From positions 310,001 to 374,000 of the forward strand of contig OZ037844.1 of the NCBI GenBank assembly GCA_964035575.1: a stretch of 64,000 bases of DNA, written 5' to 3'. A program made the translations under genes and the position numbers. The notes under the pieces are model-generated. The model was given only the letters and a program-made list of their open reading frames with translations, was not told the origin of the DNA and did no database searches. Position 1 is the first letter of the stretch; the number at the start of each line of letters is the position of its first letter. Source of the DNA: Rhynchopus sp. YZ270_cl-10. Its lineage: Eukaryota > Euglenozoa > Diplonemea > Diplonemida > Diplonemidae. This document shows, in pieces, positions 39,055 to 48,590 of this stretch.

Positions 39055-42000
39055 TTGTGTCTGGTGTTGCTGTTGGTGTGGTTAATGCTGGATAGTGTGC
39101 TGCTGCTGCTACTGCCTTTTTTGCTTCCGTACAAGTGGAAGACCCACGCACACCCAAGGATGACTCATCAACACCACTCAGGTCGACCGAACACAGACCC
39201 CACACTCGACAAGACCTCCTCCACCATCAAGAGCAACCAACTGCTAGAGGACGGCATCGAGCCTGAGCCAGGACCAGAGCCAGAACCAGAGCAAGGACCA
39301 AAACCAAGAACCCTTCGCTGCATGAGTTGGAATGCGGGGGGGCTGACGGGCCCGAAGAAAGGGGAGCTGAAGCAGGTCCTGGAGAAGGAGAAGTACGATG
39401 TAGTACACCTCCAAGAACTCATGGCGGCGCAAACGGGCAAGCTGAACTTTGACGGGTACAGGACTTTCCTGCGGGTGCGAACGGTAGCTCGAAAAAAAGA
39501 CATCAGCGAGACGCATGGGGGAGGGATTGCGACACTGGTGAAGAAGAACTTGCGTGCGACAGAACAACCCTTCGAAGCGTGGGAGACCACAGAGAGGCTG
39601 GATGTGATTGTGGAGGGCGTGCTCTTCACGAATGTGTACCGGCCGAGCGGGGTGGGTCTACAGAAGGGGGACCAGAGAGAGGATGACTTCGCAACACAGG
39701 ATCTGCCAACGGGAGAGGGCTGCGTGATCGCAGGGGACATCAACGCACATCACCAGGCGTGGAGTCAGGCGAAAATTCCCAACCAAACGGGAACTGACCT
39801 ACACGACTGGGCGTTGGGGAACAACATGCGATGCTGGAACAAGAAGGAAGCAACGCGGATCCAGCGCGGTACCAAAACGTCACCAGATGTGGTCTTCGCA
39901 GACAGAGACTGGGCCGACCCCAATTGGCAAACACGGGAAACGCTCAACTCCGACCACCTGCCGATAGAGTTTGAAGTGCAAGCGAACGCCCAAACACCTC
40001 CAACACATCCTGAGGTGAAACTCAAAAAAGAGCTGTGGAACTGGAAGAAGGCGAACTGGGCAGGCTTCACCAAGGAGATGGAGCGCAGTTCGCCAGACGC
40101 AATGAAGTGGGGCTCGATCAGCACCGCAGCAGCCAAGTGGGCAGGGATGGTGAAGAACATCGCGAGGAGGCACATCCCCAGAGGCAAGGCAAGGAAGAAG
40201 AAGCGACGCTGGTGCAACGGTGCGGTGAAGAAGGCCCAGAAGCAACGAGACAGAGAACTCCGCAGACAGCAGAAGGAGGAGACCCTGACCGTGGCCGACG
40301 GGGACGCACTCACGGAACTCCGGCGGCAGACGGCCAATGCGATACGGAAGGCGAAGAGAGAGGTGTGGGAGGACAAGTGCACCAAGGCAGTAGCAACCTC
40401 CGGGGCCTTCAGGCTGCTGCGCGAGTTGGACGGGCGGGCGGACAAGGCGCAGTCGTACCCCATAAAAGTAAAAAAAGAGGGACAACAGGAAAAACAACAG
40501 CTCTCCACCAACAAGGAGAAGGCGGACGCACTGGGGGAGCACTACTGCAGCGTGAGTGACGGCACAGGCCTACCGGATGCGGAGCAGCAAACTACGGCAG
40601 GATCCCAAGGAGCTGAAGCACCCCTGACACTGGAGGAGCTGGACGCCGCACTGAACGTCCTAGAAGCAGGAAAGTCACCTGGAGCGGATGGGATACACAA
40701 CGAGATGTTGATGCACCTCGGACCCGCCGCAAAAAAAGGGCTTCTACATGTCATGAACCTCTCGTGGAAGCAGGGGCAACTACCCAAAGAATGGAAGAAG
40801 GCCATACTTTTCCCTATCCACAAACAAGGGAAGCCAGAGGAAGACCTCGAATCCTACCGGCCGATAGCCCTGACGAGTACCGTGAGTAAGGTGATGGAAC
40901 ACGTGCTAGCGAACAGACTGCTCCAGCTGATGGAAGACCCAAACGAGGCCACACAGAACCTACATCCCAAACAGACAGGATTCAGACGCTTCCGTTCCGC
41001 CGTGGACAACCTGGCCTACATCACGCAGCTGGCTAAGGACTCCGCAGCGAAGAAAGAAGTCCCCATCATTCTGACGCTGGACCTCGACAAGGCCTACGAC
41101 AAGGTTAAACGGGGGAAAATTCTGGAAAGGCTCCACCAACACCAGGTACCAGAGCGATACATCAGGTGGCTCACGGATTACCTGAAGCACAGAACGGCAA
41201 GGACAACGGTGGAAGGAACACGGAGCGAGGAATACGTGATGCGGGAGGGTGTTCCCCAGGGCACAGTGCTCTCACCACTACTGTTCAATCTGGTGATGAC
41301 GGAGGTGGCAGAGATCCTGGAAGGAACGACGGCCCACTTCTGCATCTTCGCTGACGACCTGGCCATCATGTGTACGGAGCGCACACTGGAGGAAGCAACA
41401 GCGGCGATACAGAAGGTCCTTACACTGCTAGAGGAACACCTCCCCAAACTTGGATTCACGATATCCCGCAGGAAAACCTTCGTGATGCCAGTGACCGAGA
41501 AGGGCGATCGTGCCGACATCAGAAAAGCTAAGTGCGAAGTGAAGTACGCAGACGGAGCAGTGGTGAACCGTGCGCAGACGGTCCGTTACCTGGGGGTGGA
41601 ACTGGATGACGCACTGACGATGCAGCCACAACTGGCGGCGGTGAAGACGAAGTTCCTCAAAAAACTTTCTCTGATCCAGCTCATGGCTGGACGGGACTGG
41701 GGGTGCGATGCCCACATGCTGAGACAGGTGTACATGACGTACGTGCTCCCGACCATAACGTATGCACTGGCGGTGTGGGGACCAGCGCTAAATGAGGCAG
41801 GCCTTGAAACTCTGGAAGTACTCCACCGAAGGGGGGCGAGGGTCATCACCGGGTGTAACTACTACACCAAAGCAGAGGACCTACTCTGGGAAGCACACCT
41901 GAGGAAGATACGAGAGCACGTCGAATTCGATGCAGCAGCCCTGTACGAACGTGCACGTCGACAACTGGAGACCCCAGCAGAGTGTGCAATGCATTCAAGC

Positions 42001-43146
42001 GATACGAAACTGACCTGGTTACGGTCGGCGAAGGACACAGTGGAACAGACGAAGATGTACCGCCACGACCAACCAGCGATGTCCCAGACACACTACCCGG
42101 TGGCACCCTGGCGCTGGAAGGAGGTCCTCCCCAAGGTCGACATCCGGCCCTACGTGGCTGGCTTCAAGAAGGGCACGCAGACGGACGCAGAGGCGAGAAG
42201 CTTGACAGAGCAGACCACCGCAGAGCTGCCACCAGCGGACCTTCACGTCTACACAGACGGGTCGGTGGAAGGCGGACGAGGCCACGGGGGTGCAGGCATT
42301 GTGGTCTACCCGGGAGACAGCGACAAAGAAATAGCGACAGCCAACGTCGGAGCAGGGCGGATGAGCATATCGTACACCGCCGAGCTGGTGGCCATCAGAG
42401 AGGCACTTCCGATGGTGGAGGAACTGCACCGCACAGACCACAAACACAACACGGTGGTAATCCTCACAGACAGCCAGTCAGCACTACGTGCGTTGGAGAC
42501 AGGTCCGGTGAAGGCTACGGGACTTCTCTGCGACGTGTGGTCGGCACTACACCGGGCTACAACCAAGGTGCGGGTGATCATGCAGTACATCCCGTCACAT
42601 GTGGGGGTGAGTGGAAATGAGGAAGCGGACCACGAAGCCAAGTTAGGTACGGCCACGTACCAAGCAGAACGGGCATCACAAAAAGGCCGCCTACAAGAGG
42701 AACCACTCACGCTCCTCGCGTGCAAAGCGGCGATACGCGCAGTCTGCTCCAGCTACACACCCCAACCGGCGAGCGAACTCTACAGCACGATCACGGCGGA
42801 CACCCCGAAGGGAGTGTCGCGACCCAAGCTGAGCACACCGGAGCTCACGCGGCGGGGAGCAGTGCAGATGAGACTGCTGCGGACAGAGCGCCACCCTGCG
42901 CTGTTCGACTACATGGGCAGCAACGACGTGGCACGCTGCAACAACTGCACGGCAAAATCAAAGGCGACACTGAAACACATGTTCAAAGTGTGTTCAGCCA
43001 CCAAGGCACTAAGGACAGACCTACTGCCAAACAAGTCGCTCAAGTTCTTACTGCTAGAGCAACCCCAGTTGTGCCTGAAGTACATCAGCGCGGCAAAACT
43101 GACAGAGGCCAGCCTGCCTGAACTCGTGCGGAGCAACACCTACTGA
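39055..43146 (+). CDS. LINE ORF3: endonuclease, reverse transcriptase, RNase H
   Basis: The frame has 1,363 residues when read from TTG 39055, in the same phase as the previous ORF and separated from it only by one TGA. In-frame ATGs lie at 39085 and 39160. Residues 66-74 (DGIEPEPGP) resemble a 2A-type sequence. Endonuclease motifs are all present: SWNAGG (N93), LQEL, GDINAHH and SDHLP. The RT has QTGFR, LDLDKAYD and FADD (765-768). RNase H starts at about 1063 with YTDGS (D1068), then ELVAI, TDSQSALRAL and NEEADHEAK. A CX2CX9HX4C motif lies near 1295. It nicks target DNA and copies element RNA into the genome. Confidence 0.93.
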   Translation: MCLVLLLVWLMLDSVLLLLLPFLLPYKWKTHAHPRMTHQHHSGRPNTDPTLDKTSSTIKSNQLLEDGIEPEPGPEPEPEQGPKPRTLRCMSWNAGGLTGPKKGELKQVLEKEKYDVVHLQELMAAQTGKLNFDGYRTFLRVRTVARKKDISETHGGGIATLVKKNLRATEQPFEAWETTERLDVIVEGVLFTNVYRPSGVGLQKGDQREDDFATQDLPTGEGCVIAGDINAHHQAWSQAKIPNQTGTDLHDWALGNNMRCWNKKEATRIQRGTKTSPDVVFADRDWADPNWQTRETLNSDHLPIEFEVQANAQTPPTHPEVKLKKELWNWKKANWAGFTKEMERSSPDAMKWGSISTAAAKWAGMVKNIARRHIPRGKARKKKRRWCNGAVKKAQKQRDRELRRQQKEETLTVADGDALTELRRQTANAIRKAKREVWEDKCTKAVATSGAFRLLRELDGRADKAQSYPIKVKKEGQQEKQQLSTNKEKADALGEHYCSVSDGTGLPDAEQQTTAGSQGAEAPLTLEELDAALNVLEAGKSPGADGIHNEMLMHLGPAAKKGLLHVMNLSWKQGQLPKEWKKAILFPIHKQGKPEEDLESYRPIALTSTVSKVMEHVLANRLLQLMEDPNEATQNLHPKQTGFRRFRSAVDNLAYITQLAKDSAAKKEVPIILTLDLDKAYDKVKRGKILERLHQHQVPERYIRWLTDYLKHRTARTTVEGTRSEEYVMREGVPQGTVLSPLLFNLVMTEVAEILEGTTAHFCIFADDLAIMCTERTLEEATAAIQKVLTLLEEHLPKLGFTISRRKTFVMPVTEKGDRADIRKAKCEVKYADGAVVNRAQTVRYLGVELDDALTMQPQLAAVKTKFLKKLSLIQLMAGRDWGCDAHMLRQVYMTYVLPTITYALAVWGPALNEAGLETLEVLHRRGARVITGCNYYTKAEDLLWEAHLRKIREHVEFDAAALYERARRQLETPAECAMHSSDTKLTWLRSAKDTVEQTKMYRHDQPAMSQTHYPVAPWRWKEVLPKVDIRPYVAGFKKGTQTDAEARSLTEQTTAELPPADLHVYTDGSVEGGRGHGGAGIVVYPGDSDKEIATANVGAGRMSISYTAELVAIREALPMVEELHRTDHKHNTVVILTDSQSALRALETGPVKATGLLCDVWSALHRATTKVRVIMQYIPSHVGVSGNEEADHEAKLGTATYQAERASQKGRLQEEPLTLLACKAAIRAVCSSYTPQPASELYSTITADTPKGVSRPKLSTPELTRRGAVQMRLLRTERHPALFDYMGSNDVARCNNCTAKSKATLKHMFKVCSATKALRTDLLPNKSLKFLLLEQPQLCLKYISAAKLTEASLPELVRSNTY

Positions 43147-43430
43147 GGAGACGCCGGCCAAAACTTGAAACAATAAAGACAAGAAAAAAAAAAAAACCAC
43201 GAACAAAAAGCAAGCCCAGGATGTACCTGCGGCACCACGACCAGCGCAACTGACGGTTGCGAAGACAATACATGTGCGGAACGCCGTCTTCTACGAAGAC
43301 GTGTGTTACACTTTCAAACATACTTTTTACTTTTCAAAAAAAAAAAAACAACAAAAAAACAGAAAAAAAACAAAAAAAAAAAAAAAAAAAAAAAAAGCAA
43401 AAAAAAAAAAACAAAAAAAAACAAATCATT
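43147..43430 (+). other. LINE 3' untranslated region and A-rich tail
   Basis: CAATAAAGACAAGAAAA follows the stop. A weak hairpin (GCCGTCTTCTACGAAGAC) precedes the tail of mostly A with single C or G interruptions (43336-43426). Such tails are usual for ingi/I-type elements. Confidence 0.6.
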
Positions 43431-43439
43431 GATTTTCCT

Positions 43440-43490
43440 TTTAATTTATAAAGTGCCCAGGCCCCGGGGCTTGGGTGCACTTTATAAATT
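43440..43490. repeat. Near-perfect 46 bp hairpin after the LINE
   Basis: TTTATAAAGTGC and CCCAGGCCCC are mirrored by GGGGCTTGGG and GCACTTTATAAA. It could be a small transposon or a transcription-related structure. It is not part of the LINE tail. Confidence 0.6.
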
Positions 43491-43499
43491 TTTTTTTTT

Positions 43500-43802
43500 T
43501 TAACATATTTTTTTTTTCCTTTTGACTCCGTGGTTAACCTCGTGTGAGGTTGCGCGGAGTTCGCAGTCAGGCCAGGGAGCCACGTAACAAGGCTCGACTG
43601 CCACATAGTGGGGGGAGATCTGTGCAGCCTGTATGTTCCCCCCGATTTTCGTGGTAAATGGGGAGGCGCTTCCGTTTAACGGCAACCCACAAGAGTAGAA
43701 CAACAACCAAACTTTTGAGAAACAGACGCCAATGAGACCTAGAGTCTCTCTTCTTACTTGTGTGCTACAGACAAACATGACAACGCTAACCACGACTGCC
43801 AC
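43500..43802 (-). other. 100-codon open frame of doubtful status
   Basis: The minus strand is open for 100 codons from MAVVVSVVMFVC, with an apparent hydrophobic start and a later GNIQAAQISPHYVAVEP region. It overlaps T runs at its 3' end and lies in a repeat-rich stretch. There is no recognised domain. Chance cannot be excluded. Confidence 0.2.
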
Positions 43803-44088
43803 GGCAGAGCGGGGTCCCTAACGGTTCACTGGGGGGGATCCACATAGATAAAGAAAACAAAAAATACGAAAGCAAGGAAGAAAACCAGTAAAAAAAAAAA
43901 AAAACACTCTCGAAAACTCTCGAAACCAAAAAAACACTCACGGGGAGTTCGTTTTTTTTGATTTTTTGCCAAACTCCCCGTGACTCCCCGGGATTTCAAT
44001 GTATGTAAACAGTGAAAAAACATAAAGAGGGCCCGTACAGCAAAAAAGTTACGGAAAACCAGTTCGTAGCACACTACTGGCAGAGCAC
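43803..44088. repeat. Mirror copy of the 35.35 kb repeat end
   Basis: CCCGGGATTTCAATGTATG (43987-44005) is the inverted partner of 35353-35371. Next to it CACGGGGAGTTCG and AACTCCCCGTG form a hairpin. The LINE and its surroundings lie between these mirrored sequences. Confidence 0.5.
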
Positions 44089-44893
44089 TCATCCTACAGG
44101 GAGGAAAGAGGAAAAAAGTGATTTGGCAACCCACCTAGCAGCAGATTTAATCAAATCAAGGGGGGCAGCGGGGTCCTCAATCCGTCGTCTTTTGGGAGAC
44201 GGATCCGTAGAGCAGGGGACAGTGACAGACGAAGACGTAGATGTCGACGCACTGATAGGCACTATTACCGGACCAAACAGATCCATCTCGTCACGCTTAC
44301 GCTTGGAAGGCGCGCGTGCCAGTGCACGAGTGAAATGAGGAGAGTCCGAACGACGCGTAGTAGCAACGGGGCGACGGGGGTCAGGGGACATCGAGCGAGT
44401 GGCATCCGTAGTGTTTTTAATCAAAACATCGTCAAACCAAGTGACCTCATCTCGACCAGTTCTAGTTAACAATCTAGAGGATGTAGGTGTTGCCGGAGAT
44501 GTAGGTGACAAAATGGGGGGCATGGTAGGGGGAGACAAAGGTGAATCCGAGGGCGATACGTGCACACTACGTGGAGTAACAGAAGCCAGGCACGGACCAC
44601 GTGGGGGGGGAGTAACCGAATGTAAAGGAAGAGAGGGAGAATCAGGGGGGGTTTGAAGGAAAAGAGGGGCTGTCCACCGTGTTCTCATCTAGAGGATTAT
44701 CAGCATTTGTGTACATGACGGGAGGCACCTTGGTACCAACGGCCACGTCAGCATCCATAATCCTCTTTTTATCACAAGTCAAAGCAGTAAAGGCAAGCAA
44801 ACGTTTACTAATACCATGACAACGTGAAGATAAAGCAGACGAAGGAACAGACGGTTTACGTCCATCCTCCACCCTAGCTGTGTTTTGGTACAC
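44089..44893 (-). pseudogene. Ser/Pro/Thr-rich gene with frame change
   Basis: Two overlapping minus-strand frames look like one coding sequence. The first, from 44893, reads CDKKRIMDADVAVGTK and ends DSPSFPSNPP. The second, covering 44688-44089, reads PPDSPSLPLHSVTPPPRGP and ends with PSKRKRDEMDLFGP and DLIKSAARWVAKSLF. They meet at a run of seven C (about 44650), where one base more or less would change the frame. The basic SKRKRDE and PKRRRIED patches suggest nuclear localisation. There are no known domains. The upstream end is unclear, since no good ATG precedes MDADV. Confidence 0.45.
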
Positions 44894-45129
44894 TTTTTTA
44901 AGGAGGGGGGTGGGGTGGGGGGCAGCGTTCTAGAATACGTATCGATTCATATTAATACGTATTTGGTGCTCCTGACGAACCCATACTGCGTACTTCTTGC
45001 GCAGTTGTTGCGTACTTGGTATTTTGGATTTCTGGGGTACCACCCGGTGAACACTGGGGGGTACTATATAGTCTTGGGGGGTAGGGGTCGAGGCTATTGT
45101 TCCAATATTAATGTTGCTGCTAAACCTTA
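44894..45129. other. Intergenic, no gene seen
   Basis: G-rich start (GGGGGGTGGGGTGGGGGGCA) followed by ordinary sequence. Possibly it also derives from a diverged rRNA copy, but nothing can be assigned. Confidence 0.35.
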
Positions 45130-45300
45130 AACCCAAGCTTGTAATCTGATGGTATCGAAAGCCTAGCAATGAGTAGTCGATTGGTGGAAGTCTGCCATGT
45201 ACCGCGGTGATTCCAGCACAGAGAGTATATTAATGCTGCTGCTGTTAAAAAGCTCGTAGTTGGATCCAGAGCTCAGGTTGTAAGGAGTGGTGTTGGTGCT
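45130..45300 (+). rRNA. 18S rRNA-like fragment (pseudogene)
   Basis: The string GTTAAAAAGCTCGTAGTTGG (45246-45265) is a universal small-subunit core. Before it stand CCGCGGTGATTCCAGCAC, GTATATTAATGCTGCTGCTG and GATTGGTGGAAGTCTG, matching in order the 18S segment around CATTGGAGGGCAAGTCTG, CCGCGGTAATTCCAGC and GTATATTAAAGTTGCTGC. Several core bases differ and the rest of the gene is absent. It is an rRNA-derived fragment on the plus strand, not a working gene. Confidence 0.75.
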
Positions 45301-45728
45301 ATTTGATACGATCGCGTGGTCGCTGTTGATTTCTTTAGACCACTTCCCGACAAGGCTAGGCTAGCATGTGGGGGAAAGAATTGAAGTGTGTAACCAAAAC
45401 GGGGAGAGAGTGAGAGAGAGAGGTACTGTTCTATGTTGCTATCAATTTTGGCAACTCAGTTCATTTTTTTTCTTCGAAAAATCACAAAAAAAAAAAATAC
45501 AAAAATCTCTAAAAAAAAATCTATCTCCTTCACAAAAACAACAAAACCAAAAGAGAAAAAGCTTTTTTGATGAACCTAAGCTTTAGCACTTCCCATTCAT
45601 CTTCCACAATAAAAAGCTCAAAACAATCTAGAAAATGAGCTCTCTCAATACCCCCTTCCCCCTCCCCTCCCTTCTCCCCCACATTCTGCACAAGAATTAC
45701 CCTTTAAAGGCAGACATATCACCTCCGC
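45301..45728. other. Intergenic, 3' of the 46.5 kb gene
   Basis: It contains a partial GATGAACCTAAGCTTTAGCAC motif (45569) and C-rich tracts (45650-45680). No gene is seen. Confidence 0.45.
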
Positions 45729-46511
45729 TCATGGGAAAGAAACTTTGCCTGTTGTGATGATGTGCTTGAGACGTCCCCGCTGGCGTTGCAACTGTGCGTG
45801 GATGCGTGCACTTTCTTCTACTATAGTTCCTGCGTCTGATGGGGTGCGGGACGCACCACGTGTCGATGCCGACAGCGACACGGCTGCCGATGCTGACGCC
45901 TCACGCCCCCGCGACACCCCTCTCGTGGACACCATGGACAACGGTGACATGCACTGCAGCGTCCCTCCTGGCTCCCTACCCTGATACCGCTCACCTACCT
46001 TCACACCCCGACTCGGAGGGCACTCCACATCCACACGCCCCGCCACGCTCCTCCCCTTCAGCAGTGCTCTGCACATTGTGACAGCAGCGTCACGCAGCTT
46101 CTGGCTCGCCCAGACACTCCACCTTCTGAAGCTCGAAGCTATCAGTTTCACCTCGCAGTGCCGTGCACAGACTGCCACAGCACGGACCTGCGTGGCGAAG
46201 AGAAATTCCATCACCTCCCCACAACGTGCACGGAGCACACCCTGGCGACGCAGGGCCTCTTGTAGCGCTGCCTTCCCTTTTGTGGCAGCGAATGGGTCCA
46301 CTACCCCAGTGGTGGTGGTGGTGGTGGTGCTGGTGGTGTCAGGAGCAGGGAAGGGGGCAGTGAGAAGCGCAACCTGCATGGGACCGCACGCAACGTCCGG
46401 TGTGTCCTCCCTCTCCGGGCGCACTGCAGCAGCAGCATCGGCAGTAATCTCGCCTCGTGCATACGAAGCAAGAAATGTATCTGTAGTGGACTCACTCCCA
46501 CTACGTAGCAT
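45729..46511 (-). CDS. Unknown protein, 260 residues
   Basis: The frame is intact from MLRSGSESTTDTFLASY. It has an Ala-rich acidic beginning, a T-run (TSTTTTTTTG, encoded by a GGT repeat on the plus strand) and a helical basic middle (KAALQEALRRQGVLRARCGE, FRRWSVWASQKLRDAAVTMC). The tail is Ser/Arg-rich with a last helix (EESARIHAQLQRQRGRLKHI). I do not recognise a family. Its first codons and upstream region are shared with ankyrin copy A, which otherwise has nothing in common with it. This gene is the likelier owner of that 5' end. Confidence 0.6.
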   Translation of the reverse strand: MLRSGSESTTDTFLASYARGEITADAAAAVRPEREDTPDVACGPMQVALLTAPFPAPDTTSTTTTTTTGVVDPFAATKGKAALQEALRRQGVLRARCGEVMEFLFATQVRAVAVCARHCEVKLIASSFRRWSVWASQKLRDAAVTMCRALLKGRSVAGRVDVECPPSRGVKVGERYQGREPGGTLQCMSPLSMVSTRGVSRGREASASAAVSLSASTRGASRTPSDAGTIVEESARIHAQLQRQRGRLKHIITTGKVSFP

Positions 46512-46597
46512 CAGAAGAGGGTAGGGAGAAGGAGCTCTAGGGGGCCTGAATGAGGGGGTTGTGAGAGATGTTATGAGTGATAAAGAAATATGTATTT
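46491..46597 (-). promoter_or_regulatory. 5' region shared by two unrelated genes, copy 1
   Basis: TAGCATCAGAAGAGGGTAGG through GTTATGAGTGATAAAGAAAT is nearly identical to 48275-48381. It covers the first codons (MLRSGSES / MLRNGSES) and about 85 bp upstream. It probably includes the promoter. Confidence 0.6.
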
Positions 46598-46744
46598 AAA
46601 AAGTGGAAAAACATTTTTTTGGGTTCTTTGTTTCTTTGACCAGTGCCAGGCGTCTTGTCGCACCTACCCCATGGGTCACCCTTGTACCCCCTCTGACCCG
46701 AGTGAGGTCCTTTCTCTGAAGTCTGCCCGTCGACGTCCACAGCA
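46598..46744. other. 3' flank of ankyrin copy A
   Basis: GACCAGTGCCAGGCGTC, GCACCTACCCCATGGGTCAC and CCCTTGTACCCCCTCTGACC are shared with the 3' flanks of copies C (52125-52190) and D (55415-55475). It is likely a common 3' UTR. Confidence 0.5.
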
Positions 46745-48298
46745 TCATTCTTCTGCACCGTGCTTGAGGAGAACCTGTTGTACCACATCTGTATGTTGTT
46801 TCTGCCTCGCATAGTGCAACGCAGTGTGGCCCGAAAAATTTCTGTGATTCACATCCACCTCCCGCAAGCCAACAAGATAGCGCACAGTCTCGGTGTGTCC
46901 ATTCTGTGCCGCAAACATAAGACATGTTGAGCTATCGTCGTCCACCACACACACGTCCGCACCTGCTTTGACTAACATCTTCACAATGTCGAGTGCCCCA
47001 ACCTCACAAGCACAGTGAAGAGGTGTGCTCCCTTCGCTATCCTTTGCCTCAACATCTGCCCCTGCATCAATGAGCAGCTGCACCACATCTGAGTGCTTCT
47101 CTTTCGCTGCGTGGTGCAGTGAAGTGCAGCCCCTGTTATTTGACTGATTCACATCCACCTCAGGCATGCACAGAAGAGTACGCACAGTCTCGGTGTGCCC
47201 ATTGGCAGCCGCAAGGATAAGACACGTGTCTCCTTTGTTGTTTGTGACACTCACGTCCGCACCTGCCTTGACCAACACCTTCACAACCTGGAGATTCCCA
47301 CACTCGCTCGCCTTGAGGAGTGGCGAACGTCCGTTGTTGTACGTAACCTCGATGTCAGCCCCTGCATCAAGGAGCACCTCCACCACATCTGCACCCGCTC
47401 TCTCAACTGCTGCGAGCAACGAGGTGTAGCCAGCCTCAGACTTCTGACTGAGGTCGATCTGCGGTAAACCAACAAGATAGCGCACAGTCTCGGTGTGTCT
47501 AAACACTGCAGCAAGCATAAGACTTGTGTATCCATCCTTTTGTGCGGCACGTACTTCCGCACCTGCTTCCACCAAAATCTTCACAATTGGCTGACTCCCG
47601 TTCTTGCAAGCATCAATCAGAGGTGTCCATGAGTCCTTGTCCCTTGTCTCGATGTCTGCCCCTGCATCAATAAGAACCTTCACCACATCTGCGTGTTTTT
47701 GACTTACTGCATACAACAACGCAGACAAGTGGTCATCACCTTTGTGATTCACTTTAACATCATGCAAGCCCTTCAAACCCACAAGATAGCGCACAGTCTC
47801 GGTGTGTCCATAATACGACGCATGGATAAGACATGTGCTTCCGTAGTTGCACGTACCACACACTCCCGCACCAGCTGCCACCAAGATTTTCGCAACTGCG
47901 AGTGCTCCTGAACGGCAAGACCAGTGCAGAGGCGAACGTCCCATGTCGTCCTTTGTCTCGATGTCTGCACCTGCATCAATGAACACCTGACACACTGCAG
48001 GGTCCTCCCACATGGCTGGACAGGGTCGGTCTTTCATGTCCCCCTTTCCGTGTGGGACAAACGCATCGTTGCTGCAGACTGACTTCCAATGCTGCAAGAG
48101 GACCTCCGTGCACGCAGTGTGGTCTGCGTGGATGCACTCACTCAGCAGCATCCCGAAGTCCATCTGCGTTGTCTCAACATACGGAAGAAGCAGTGCGAGG
48201 CATTCATCGTGGTTCCCTCTGCATGCCTCGTGCACAGCATCGAAGACAACCGTTTTGTCTGCAGCATATGAAGCTGACTCACTCCCATTGCGTAGCAT
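46745..48298 (-). CDS. Ankyrin-repeat protein, copy A (chimeric start)
   Basis: The product has 517 residues and is intact. After MLRNGSESASYAADKT the sequence joins the family module FDAVHEACRGNHDECLALLL. About 12 ankyrin repeats follow (units like GRSPLHWSCRSGALAVAKIL and VNHRNFSGHTALHYARQKQH), ending VLLKHGAEE. It lacks the usual N-terminal piece of copies B-D (SADEVLVEAARNGDTTAVRV) and instead carries the 5' end of the neighbouring unrelated gene. Ankyrin stacks bind other proteins. There is no signal peptide or helix, so it is probably cytosolic. The partner is unknown. Confidence 0.88.
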   Translation of the reverse strand: MLRNGSESASYAADKTVVFDAVHEACRGNHDECLALLLPYVETTQMDFGMLLSECIHADHTACTEVLLQHWKSVCSNDAFVPHGKGDMKDRPCPAMWEDPAVCQVFIDAGADIETKDDMGRSPLHWSCRSGALAVAKILVAAGAGVCGTCNYGSTCLIHASYYGHTETVRYLVGLKGLHDVKVNHKGDDHLSALLYAVSQKHADVVKVLIDAGADIETRDKDSWTPLIDACKNGSQPIVKILVEAGAEVRAAQKDGYTSLMLAAVFRHTETVRYLVGLPQIDLSQKSEAGYTSLLAAVERAGADVVEVLLDAGADIEVTYNNGRSPLLKASECGNLQVVKVLVKAGADVSVTNNKGDTCLILAAANGHTETVRTLLCMPEVDVNQSNNRGCTSLHHAAKEKHSDVVQLLIDAGADVEAKDSEGSTPLHCACEVGALDIVKMLVKAGADVCVVDDDSSTCLMFAAQNGHTETVRYLVGLREVDVNHRNFSGHTALHYARQKQHTDVVQQVLLKHGAEE

Positions 48299-48381
48299 CA
48301 GAAGAGGGTAGGGAGAAGGAGCTCTAGGGGGCCTGAATGAGGGGGTTGTGAGAGATGTTATGAGTGATAAAGAAATATGTA
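48275..48381 (-). promoter_or_regulatory. 5' region shared by two unrelated genes, copy 2
   Basis: This is nearly identical to 46491-46597. Here it stands before and in the first codons of ankyrin copy A. The match ends at AAATATGTA, beyond which the two flanks differ. Confidence 0.6.
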
Positions 48382-48590
48382 GTACCGTGTTTCGACAAAA
48401 TATGGACCAGAATAATCATGGACCTTTTGGGATTTTATTTTTCGTGGACCAATTTTTCTGGTACATTGGGATTTTTTTGAACTTGTCCACGACGTTGACG
48501 GAGTCGCTCGCGCGGCGACCGCTTGTGTGGGAAGAAAGCTCGGAATGGGTTTTATAAACCACACAGATAGATCAGAAAAAAACATGAATG
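48382..48590. other. Intergenic, no gene seen
   Basis: TATGGACCAGAATAATCATG and GGACCTTTTGGGAT resemble 15270-15295. No coding region is supported. Confidence 0.4.

Larger units (their letters stand above)
36355..43430 (+). mobile_element. Non-LTR retrotransposon (LINE), ingi/I-like
   Basis: It comprises a 5' untranslated region (about 36355-36740, GC-rich and structured), two N-terminal coding frames, a 1.3-kilocodon ORF with apurinic-type endonuclease, reverse transcriptase and RNase H, and a 3' region ending in an A-rich tail (43336-43426). The order EN-RT-RNase H plus a C-terminal CCHC motif fits the I/ingi group. No break is seen in the catalytic ORF. Exact ends are uncertain because target duplications could not be fixed. 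Confidence 0.85.

Noticed and set aside
37553-39205. 550-codon minus-strand frame opposite the LINE
   Set aside because: Its composition mirrors the Gln/Glu-rich LINE ORF2, and the plus-strand frames have clear domain evidence.
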